From the NCBI RefSeq assembly GCF_000316115.1, contig NZ_JH993797.1, positions 1,412,486 to 1,476,485 on the forward strand: DNA of 64,000 nucleotides, given 5' to 3'. The position numbers and the translations under genes are program-made. Source of the DNA: Leptolyngbya sp. PCC 7375 (GTDB taxonomy: Bacteria > Cyanobacteriota > Cyanobacteriia > Phormidesmidales > Phormidesmidaceae). Below, piece after piece: positions 57,663 to 64,000 of this stretch. Under the pieces are notes generated by a model that was given only the letters and a program-made list of their open reading frames with translations, had not been told where the DNA came from and ran no database searches. The first letter of the stretch is position 1; every line of letters begins with the position of its first letter.

Positions 57663-57981
57663 GCTTGTGCTCTACCCCTACATGAAGAAGGGCTGAATAC
57701 AGACTGCGATAAAAGCCTCTTTAAAATCGGCCCAAACCTCTACTAGTTCAGCAATGTACTCACCAATAGGGTATTGGAATTGCATACACCTGTGTCTTCT
57801 ATTACGAGCATAACCCGCAAGTTATGCTCGTTCAAGTTATCTTCCTTATTTCAGAAGACATAGATTGTAAGTTCCGTTACATCTCAAGGACGTTTATGTA
57901 ATTTTCTCATTAAACCATGCAATAAAAGCATGACTTAATACAAATGGTGCATCATCACCATAGATTAAGTGTTGGGTCTAT
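57663..57981. other. Intergenic region with an 11-base hairpin
   Basis: ACGAGCATAAC (57804-57814) and GTTATGCTCGT (57821-57831) form a perfect stem, inside looser outer arms TGTCTTCT/AGAAGACA (near 57793 and 57854). It lies upstream of the PatA-like gene, in its leader or as the end of the DUF3370 transcript. No gene seen. Confidence 0.4.
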
Positions 57982-59313
57982 TTATTCTGTTTGGATAGTA
58001 ATAACTTGGGGTGGGGTGGCATCGGGGGGATAGCGCAAGATGATGTCTACTCGACGTTTTTCCTGAGGGGCTAAGGTTAATGTTGTTAGGGGTTCAGCCT
58101 GTTGCCCGCGCAGTTGTACTAGATGGAAATTGCGGATACGAGGGAGGTTGTCGTCGTCGCGATATCTGACTTGGACGGGGCCTCGGAAAAAGGTGCGGTT
58201 CGGTGGGGTTTCAAAAAACTGTAACCCTGCTGTTGACAGGGTGTCTTCTTTAATGGGGGTTTCCAGGGTAATGGTGACGGTTTGAGGACTATCGGTGCTG
58301 TTTTGTAAGGGAAATGCCAGCGTGTATTCCACACCATAATTGCCATGGGCTTGGTAGGCGGTGTCCCCATAACGCACCAACATGGGAGCGCTTTGGTTTT
58401 GGTTGGTACCCATTTGCCCTGCATGCAGAGTACTGAGGCCATAGGAAATGGCTGTATTTGATGCTGGAATAGTCAGCACGTTAGCACCATCATCAGTAAC
58501 GGTCGCGGTCCAGCTAGCTCCTTGGGCGACCCCTGCCACACGGCCATAAATCACCTGACCTGAATTATCGGTAATGGGGGTGGGGGTGCGATCGCGAGGT
58601 CCAGCCAACCCTGAATTCTTTACTATGGACGCCCACTGGGCCAATGTGGGGGCAGTCTCATTGTCATTGCCGTCCACATTAGCGGTTTCTGACAGGCTCG
58701 CCAGATAGACAGGGCCACTGCTATCCAATTCAATTAAAGTGGAGCGACCATTAATGGGTGGGTCAAACTCGGCCACCGGAATGGGCGCGTTTAAAAGCAG
58801 AGCGCTGGCCCCAGGGGGAACAACTAATTGAGATGGGATTAGATCTTGACGACGCCCCTGGATCAAATCTCCCATCACTCGACTACCGGGGCCAGCAAAC
58901 ACCGGATTACGGGGCGAAAAGCGGATTGCACTCGGCAATGTGATAAACGGTGCATCTGGTTGACTTAAGTAGCTAGCGCCAGCCAGCACATTCACCGTCA
59001 CTGTTTCCACACCAGGGTTGTGCACCAAAATGGCCACATACATTGGCCTCAGATCCTCAGGATCATCTGCCCGATAGACATGGTGAGCAAACACATCAAA
59101 TCGTCCCTCAAAAGCAAAGTCCAGATGGGCTTCTGGGTGCTCCATGCCCTCGGGTGGAAATGTGGAGAGTAAAATCCCTGGCTCGCCAATTAGCTCAGGA
59201 CTGTTGCTATTAAAGACAGGGAGCGTATCTAGCTGAGCCGGTAGAGGTCTGACTTCTTGGGGGCGGACGATTTGCGGCGGTGAAGCAGCTTGGGCAATGA
59301 GGGGGAAGAACAT
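57982..59313 (-). CDS. DUF3370 exported protein
   Basis: The 443-residue product is a DUF3370 protein of the cyanobacterial type, with AHLDFAFEGRFDVFAHHVYR near residue 70 and several conserved beta segments. A short signal segment (MFFPLIAQA) leaves export likely, but the frame stays open upstream without a start codon for about 20 codons of signal-peptide-like sequence, so the true start may be non-canonical or the gene is damaged there. Likely cell-surface associated. Function unknown. Confidence 0.7.
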   Translation of the reverse strand: MFFPLIAQAASPPQIVRPQEVRPLPAQLDTLPVFNSNSPELIGEPGILLSTFPPEGMEHPEAHLDFAFEGRFDVFAHHVYRADDPEDLRPMYVAILVHNPGVETVTVNVLAGASYLSQPDAPFITLPSAIRFSPRNPVFAGPGSRVMGDLIQGRRQDLIPSQLVVPPGASALLLNAPIPVAEFDPPINGRSTLIELDSSGPVYLASLSETANVDGNDNETAPTLAQWASIVKNSGLAGPRDRTPTPITDNSGQVIYGRVAGVAQGASWTATVTDDGANVLTIPASNTAISYGLSTLHAGQMGTNQNQSAPMLVRYGDTAYQAHGNYGVEYTLAFPLQNSTDSPQTVTITLETPIKEDTLSTAGLQFFETPPNRTFFRGPVQVRYRDDDNLPRIRNFHLVQLRGQQAEPLTTLTLAPQEKRRVDIILRYPPDATPPQVITIQTE

Positions 59314-59402
59314 TAGACAAACAGTGGGGGCAAAATAGAAGGTACATTTTTCGTCCCCTAACCTGTCTGGGAGCTATTGATGGTGGGGACTATACAAGAT
59401 TA

Positions 59403-59906
59403 TCAACAGGCTGAATTTAAATGGTCAACGATTTTTAGGAAATCAAACTCGATGACGGTTTGGTTGGCTGGGGTAATCAACGGCACATGGACAAATAGGG
59501 CGGCGGCGGACTGTTGCTTAAGGTGTCTGAGCACCCGGTAGTAAAGGCGATTGCACACAAAATTGCCAGCATCGTTGCTGATGTGGGTGTGAATTGTATT
59601 CTTGATCAAGGTCTTGAGATCAATGGGCGTTGCCAGGCGATTGTCCCCATGGGTGCCCCACTGTTCTACGGTTAATGTCTGACGCATTTCCGCCATGCCG
59701 CAGCAGATAACGGCCTTGGGCCGATACTGAACAATGTGATTAATCACCTGCATCGGTGCCAGGTCAAAATTAACCGGCAGCCAGCGCAAAAAAATAGCAT
59801 TCTGCGGCAGTTTTGCCGCCACACGTTCTAGTAAGATATCGCTGGTATTGAGGCCTTGATGCGCTTTCCAGGGTCGGAAGCTGGTGATCAGAATGGGCGC
59901 GGACAT
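59403..59906 (-). CDS. Peptidase C15 (pyroglutamyl-peptidase I)-like protein
   Basis: The 167-residue product is short for the family (about 205) but keeps the catalytic triad: Glu81 in TLTVEQ, Cys118 in GNFVCNRLYY and His140 in FVHVP. Pyroglutamyl peptidases remove N-terminal pyroglutamate. The missing parts are at the N-terminus (shortened) and the C-terminus. Activity is likely from the residues, unproven. Confidence 0.7.
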   Translation of the reverse strand: MSAPILITSFRPWKAHQGLNTSDILLERVAAKLPQNAIFLRWLPVNFDLAPMQVINHIVQYRPKAVICCGMAEMRQTLTVEQWGTHGDNRLATPIDLKTLIKNTIHTHISNDAGNFVCNRLYYRVLRHLKQQSAAALFVHVPLITPANQTVIEFDFLKIVDHLNSAC

Positions 59907-60035
59907 TGGTCTAGGGGAGTAGGGAATGGGGAATGGGCGCTGTTCTTAAACATACCTGCCCTTTTGACCTCCCCCAACTACCCATCCTTCAGTCAAGCCG
60001 ATACTATAGAGCAGTAATCGCCTACCAGAGGGACT

Positions 60036-60674
60036 ATGCCAACCATCGCTGTGATTGATTACGACATGGGTAATCTGCATTCGGCCTGTAAAGGGCTAGA
60101 GTTTGCTGGGGCTACGCCGATAGTGACTGATCAACCAGAGGTGATTCATCGGGCTGATGGTGTGGTGCTACCCGGTGTGGGTGCCTTTGACCCGGCGATG
60201 CGGCATTTGTGCGATCGCAACCTAGCCCAACCAATCCGCGATGTCATCGCCAGCGGTAAACCCTTCCTGGGTATTTGTGTGGGGCTACAGCTATTGTTTG
60301 AAGCGTCTGAAGAAGGTGTTGAGCCTGGCATTGGTGTGCTCAAGGGCACCCTACGTAAATTTAAGCCCGAGCCCGGCATTACCATTCCCCACATGGGTTG
60401 GAACCAGTTACAGCTAACCCAGCCAGGTCACCCTCTCTGGTCCACAATTTCATCCAACGAGTGGGTTTACTTTGTCCACTCTTACTATGCCGAGACAACC
60501 GATCCCTCCATTGTTGCAGCCACTGTTACCCACGGTAGTCAAACGGTGACAGCCGCTATTGCTAAGGACAATCTGATGGCTGTACAGTTTCACCCTGAGA
60601 AGTCTGCTAAGACCGGGCTACAGCTGTTGGCGAACTTTGTTGAGAGGGTGAAACAGCCGGTGGCGGTTGGGTAG
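60036..60674 (+). CDS. hisH: Imidazole glycerol phosphate synthase subunit HisH
   Basis: The 212-residue product is the glutaminase subunit of histidine synthesis. Cys81 in GICVGLQLLFE is the nucleophile and His186/Glu188 in QFHPEKS complete the triad. It is a stand-alone gene, as cyanobacteria often have; HisF is elsewhere. The VanX-like gene follows 5 bases after the stop. Confidence 0.95.
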   Translation: MPTIAVIDYDMGNLHSACKGLEFAGATPIVTDQPEVIHRADGVVLPGVGAFDPAMRHLCDRNLAQPIRDVIASGKPFLGICVGLQLLFEASEEGVEPGIGVLKGTLRKFKPEPGITIPHMGWNQLQLTQPGHPLWSTISSNEWVYFVHSYYAETTDPSIVAATVTHGSQTVTAAIAKDNLMAVQFHPEKSAKTGLQLLANFVERVKQPVAVG

Positions 60675-60679
60675 GTTTT

Positions 60680-61396
60680 ATGGCCTCTAAGCCCTACCAA
60701 CGCATTCCCATTCAAGAATGCGGCGAATCTTTAGTGCCAATTCCGTTAGAACAGTTTGCAGTTGTTGACCCTCATCCCTATGCGATATTGGGGGCTCCCT
60801 ATGGAGAACGATCTCCTTACTATGTGCGGGAAGGGGTATTACGGGCTTTAGTGCAGGCTCAAGTGCACCTACAGCAGCGGCATCCTGGCTGGCGGATTCA
60901 AATTTTTGATGCCTACCGTCCCATTACTGTGCAGCAGTTTATGGTGAACTACACCTACGAACAGTTGTTGCAGGTGTGGCAAAGTACGCAACTGGGGGGA
61001 ACTGACGCACCTAGGGAAGAACTGATGGCCCAGGTATATCAGTTTTGGGCTGCTCCTAGCCATGACATAGCAACGCCACCGCCCCATAGCACCGGAGCAG
61101 CCATCGACATCACCCTGGTAGATGCCCAGCAGCAGGTGGTGGATATGGGGTCTGAAATTGACGAAATCTCTGAACGGTCCTATCCCAACTATTTTGTGGA
61201 TAAACTCGATGGCCAAACATTTCATCACCATCGCACCGTATTAGCCCAGGCAATGCAGGCGGCTCGGTTTCGTCAACACCCCAACGAGTGGTGGCACTTT
61301 TCCCTGGGCGACCAGCTATGGGCCTGGTTAGGGATGACGGTTGACGAAACCCCTAATAATTCAAAGGCGTTTGCCTACTATGGCCGCGCTGAATAG
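60680..61396 (+). CDS. D-Ala-D-Ala dipeptidase (VanX-like, M15D)
   Basis: The 238-residue product has the M15D zinc ligands: His136 and Asp143 in HSTGAAID, and His206 with Glu203 in NEWWHF. VanX cuts D-Ala-D-Ala dipeptide; non-resistance relatives recycle cell-wall dipeptide. No vanH or vanA is nearby, so recycling is more likely. Overlapping transcription with hisH. Confidence 0.88.
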   Translation: MASKPYQRIPIQECGESLVPIPLEQFAVVDPHPYAILGAPYGERSPYYVREGVLRALVQAQVHLQQRHPGWRIQIFDAYRPITVQQFMVNYTYEQLLQVWQSTQLGGTDAPREELMAQVYQFWAAPSHDIATPPPHSTGAAIDITLVDAQQQVVDMGSEIDEISERSYPNYFVDKLDGQTFHHHRTVLAQAMQAARFRQHPNEWWHFSLGDQLWAWLGMTVDETPNNSKAFAYYGRAE

Positions 61397-61494
61397 GCTT
61401 TGGTATTGCTAAACTTTCGTTACGGATGCCAGCGAATATGCATAACCTCCCTGGCAAGAGACAGAGGAATATATAGTTGCATGGTCTACCACTG

Positions 61495-61698
61495 ATGCTG
61501 TCTCAATCTACTTCCCGCCCAACCGCTTGTTACTATGTCGTAGTTTCCGAATGGGGCTCCAAAACCCTCGTTTCAGTTCACGCCACCAGTGTTAAAGCCG
61601 CTGAAAACATCGCTAGACAAAACGCCGGAAAAAAAGACGGTTGGGAAGGCATTCATAAAGTTTACAATGCCTTTCCAGTCATTGGAGAAAAGCCTTAA
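61495..61698 (+). CDS. Small hypothetical protein
   Basis: From the ATG at 61495 the product has 67 residues with a compact beta-alpha pattern (ACYYVVVSEWGSKTLVSVHA, SVKAAENIARQNAG). The frame may start at a TTG at 61477 behind AGAGGA. Looks conserved in its regular pattern but I do not know its function. Confidence 0.5.
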   Translation: MLSQSTSRPTACYYVVVSEWGSKTLVSVHATSVKAAENIARQNAGKKDGWEGIHKVYNAFPVIGEKP

Positions 61699-61768
61699 GT
61701 CCTAAGTCCTGAATACAGTTGCTTAATCATAGAAATATCTTTTGATTAGAGCACCCCCCCAATTCTGG

Positions 61769-62246
61769 CTACGGTGTATACATAAGTCAGAGAGAATGGC
61801 CAAACCCCTGAAGATTCAGTAGTTTCAAATACCCTGCTTAGGGTTCTCCTTGGTAAGGCTACCGTGTATACATAAGTCGGAGAGTTGCTCCAAATCTCGA
61901 GCCCACTCTCCGAGAAGAGCAAAGCTCTACATCCCCCAACCCCTTACTCCCTAAGGGAGAAGGGGGGCCTGGCCTCAAAGTCCTTCGCCCCCAGGGAGAA
62001 GGATTTAGGATGTAGACGCCAAAGCGGCTTCTCGCAGAGTGGGCCAATTCAAGGTCAGGTCTACTTTTTGGGACATTATCTTCTAGATGCGTATACACCG
62101 TAGCCTTGGTAAGGGGAACCGTCAGGGAGGGGTGTGGATAACTGGCGCAAGTGTTCGCGCACCCCTTCGTTGGTTCCCCTTGGATACGGGGAACCGTTGC
62201 CGTCATAGTCGATGTTAATAATCTTCTAGATGTGTATACACCGTAG
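61769..62246. mobile_element. Outer MITE-like element with a second element nested in it
   Basis: Terminal inverted repeats of 14 bases, CTACGGTGTATACA at 61769 and its complement ending at 62246, bound 478 bases. CCAATTCTGG occurs immediately outside the left end (61759-61768) and, after one G, outside the right end (62248-62257): a target-site duplication of 10-11 bases. It has no gene, so it depends on another transposase. Element 2 (61859-62103) lies inside it. Confidence 0.75.
61859..62103. mobile_element. Inner MITE-like element nested in the outer one
   Basis: The inner element starts CTACCGTGTATAC and ends with a near-perfect inverted copy at 62103, 245 bases. It is flanked on both sides by the 11-base duplication CCTTGGTAAGG (61848-61858 and 62104-62114). 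A further inverted pair (GCCCACTCT...CGAGAAG) lies inside. Its termini match those of the outer element, so both belong to one family. Confidence 0.8.
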
Positions 62247-62451
62247 GCCAATTCTGGGGGGGCAAACTCGCAGAAGCCAAACAACTTGCTTGCATTTTAT
62301 AAAGGATTGAACTGACCTACTTAAGGTGTTGCGCGACAGTGAAGGTAGGCAGGTGACGCCAAGGCGGTTGTCGGGTTTCGCCCAAAGAGCGTGAGACAAG
62401 GTTATCGGCGCAAGCGTTAGCTTAGCTGGGTTGTCACCAGTCGAAGAAAAA

Positions 62452-62494
62452 GGCACAGGTAGATCTCCTGCGAAAGAGAGCGATGACCTGTGCC
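62452..62494. repeat. GGCACAGGT/ACCTGTGCC inverted repeat before istA
   Basis: GGCACAGGT (62452-62460) and its complement (62486-62494) bracket the presumed ribosome site of istA and include its GTG start. It could fold and limit translation of the transposase, a common way to keep transposition low. Confidence 0.45.
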
Positions 62495-64000
62495 GAAAGC
62501 CATTCACTTATACCAAAAGAGAGCCTATATGAACGCGAGAAAGCTGGGGTTGACCCAGACGGCATCGTCGACGATAGCCGAGATATCAGAGCGGACAGGG
62601 CAACGGATTGATGCAGGCCATCACCGCGCTAACCGAGGAGCTGTCGTTGCATCATCCCGGAGCCAAGATCCCTTAGCTGGCGTCTGGGCCAGCGAGCTAG
62701 AACCGATGCTACGCCAGGAACCGAGACTGAAACCAATGACGCTGTTTGAATACCTGCAAGAGCAGTATCCAGGCAAGTACCCACAGGTGCTACGCACCTT
62801 ACAGAGAAGAGTGCAGCAGTGGAAAGCGCTGCACGGGCCGGCGCCGGAGGTCATGTTCGTACTGCGCCATGAACCAGGCGTCATGGGACTCTCAGACTTC
62901 ACCAAACTGAAAGGGATGGAAATCACCCTCAACGGCAAGCCATTTGAGCACTTGATTTATCATTACCGGCTCGCCTACAGCGGTTGGCAGTACGCGCAGA
63001 TTATTCAGGGGGGCGAAAGCTTCATTGCCCTATCCGAAGGGTTGCAGAACGCCCTAGCTGCGGCTGGCGGTGCCCCACAAGAACATCGCACGGACAGCCT
63101 GAGCGCGGCCTACCGTAATTCAGGGGGGCATCGTATCCAGGAGCTGACGCGGTTCTACGATGACCTGTGTGAGCACTACCGGATGGTGCCAACGAGAAAC
63201 AACAAAGGCAAAGCAAACGAGAACGGATCTGTAGAAAGTCCGCACGGCCACCTGAAGAACCGTATCAAACAGGCTATCTACCTGCGCGGCAGCAGCGACT
63301 TTGCCAGTATTGCCGAGTACCAGGCGGTGATAGACAACGCCGCTGCTGGTCTCAATCGGCAGTGCGAGGCCAAGTATGAAGCAGAAAAAGCCGTCCTACA
63401 ACCGCTGCCGAAACGCCGAGTGGCCGACTACGAGATTCTCAGTGCCAAAGTCAGCTGTCACAGCACGATAGAGGTGCGCTGCATTCTCTACAGCGTGCCA
63501 TCACGACTGATAGGTCAACAGATAGAAATTCATCTCTATCATGACCGTTTAGTCGGCTACTTTGCGCGGCAGCAGGTGTTTGAGCTGTCCCGCATGCGTG
63601 TGGCTGGCAAAGGACGACGGCGGGGGCGCTGCATCGACTATCGCCATGTGATAGGTGGACTCAGGAAAAAGCCCAGAGCCTTCCTCTTCTGTCAGTGGCA
63701 GTCAGATTTGTTACCGACTGCTGAGTTTCGCCAGCTTTGGGCGCAGATGAAAGCTCAGTTTGAGCGCGACCAAGCCGCTGTACTCATGGTCGAAGCGCTC
63801 TACATTGCCGCCACCTATGACAAAGAACAAACCGTCGCCAGCTATCTTGCCGAAGCCCTATCCAAGAACCAGCTGACGTTGAGGCATCTACAGCAACAGT
63901 TTATGCCCGATGCGGTAGCCACCTTGCCGCCAATCGCAACCCAACAACACGCTCTCGATAGCTATGACCAACTCCTCAGTGGCTCAAACGACACGGACGC
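62490..64000 (+). CDS. istA: IstA-like IS21-family transposase, 3' end outside the window
   Basis: The plus strand is open from the GTG at 62490 to the window edge, over 500 codons with no stop. Residues follow the IstA layout: N-terminal HTH (about 15-50), a region with PMTLFEYLQEQYPG, and a DDE catalytic core: Asp136 (LSDFTK), Asp202 (HRTDSLSAA) and Glu249 (GSVESPHGHLK). Later come the beta-barrel and the C-terminal DNA-binding part. The ATG at 62529 is an alternative start; the GTG adds IHLYQKRAY which fits the family. The IstB ATPase gene should follow outside. Confidence 0.85.
   Translation, partial: MPKAIHLYQKRAYMNARKLGLTQTASSTIAEISERTGQRIDAGHHRANRGAVVASSRSQDPLAGVWASELEPMLRQEPRLKPMTLFEYLQEQYPGKYPQVLRTLQRRVQQWKALHGPAPEVMFVLRHEPGVMGLSDFTKLKGMEITLNGKPFEHLIYHYRLAYSGWQYAQIIQGGESFIALSEGLQNALAAAGGAPQEHRTDSLSAAYRNSGGHRIQELTRFYDDLCEHYRMVPTRNNKGKANENGSVESPHGHLKNRIKQAIYLRGSSDFASIAEYQAVIDNAAAGLNRQCEAKYEAEKAVLQPLPKRRVADYEILSAKVSCHSTIEVRCILYSVPSRLIGQQIEIHLYHDRLVGYFARQQVFELSRMRVAGKGRRRGRCIDYRHVIGGLRKKPRAFLFCQWQSDLLPTAEFRQLWAQMKAQFERDQAAVLMVEALYIAATYDKEQTVASYLAEALSKNQLTLRHLQQQFMPDAVATLPPIATQQHALDSYDQLLSGSNDTD

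Noticed and set aside
61885..62103. Gene inside the mobile elements (72- and 141-codon frames)
   Set aside because: Frames are low complexity, run through inverted repeats and have no transposase motifs; the elements look non-coding.

Overview
The window looks like chromosomal DNA of a cyanobacterium. The HIP1 octamer GCGATCGC is scattered through it, and several families are cyanobacterial: gshA of the cyanobacterial type, DUF3370, a PatA-like regulator, a ZiaR/ZiaA-like zinc pair, pentapeptide repeats, and secretion-domain/CHAT and NACHT proteins. I cannot name the genus. There are no rRNA or tRNA genes and no CRISPR array that I can see.

Layout. 1-8.9 kb is an accessory region: the start of a TPR protein, a pentapeptide-repeat protein, a stretch of gene remnants (CHAT, MDR dehydrogenase and RidA-like fragments), a methyltransferase, a shortened NACHT NTPase, small hypothetical genes and a large hemagglutinin-domain/CHAT protein. 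9.0-13.8 kb is a uracil-catabolism operon (URC1, URC4, upp, mmsA). 13.9-28.3 kb is transport and metals: a SulP permease, a ziaR-ziaA pair with SmtB-type operators, a TPR protein, a multicopper oxidase, a secreted GH10 xylanase with cadherin-like and RTX regions, gshA, then a copper chaperone, a copper ATPase and a small coupled membrane protein. 28.5-37.2 kb is a four-gene two-component operon with two paralogous hybrid kinases. 37.6-43.9 kb holds a VKGC-like HTTM protein, a TIR-SLOG protein, a PRPP-synthase-like protein and small genes. 43.9-46.2 kb has a bicupin protein and a TetR/SDR pair sharing an operator. 46.4-54.6 kb has a phosphohexomutase, a superoxide dismutase, a GMC oxidoreductase, a Uma2 protein, a dynamin-like GTPase and a DUF938 methyltransferase. 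54.8-57.7 kb has a CheA-like fragment and a PatA-like regulator. 58.0-61.7 kb has DUF3370, a C15 peptidase, hisH, a VanX-like dipeptidase and a small protein. 61.7-64.0 kb is mobile DNA: two nested MITE-like elements with target duplications, then an IS21-type transposase running off the end.

Themes. (i) Nucleobase salvage and breakdown: upp with URC1/URC4 and mmsA. (ii) Metal homeostasis with visible operators. (iii) Signalling and conflict proteins: CHAT, NACHT, TIR-SLOG, dynamin-like GTPase. (iv) A dispersed palindromic repeat (TGTAGGGGCG...CGCCCCTACA) that sits at the 3' ends of genes and supplies the stop codon in at least two of them. The TIR-SLOG gene is the best candidate for an under-described immune protein; the nested elements and the stop-codon repeats are the clearest sequence-level discoveries.
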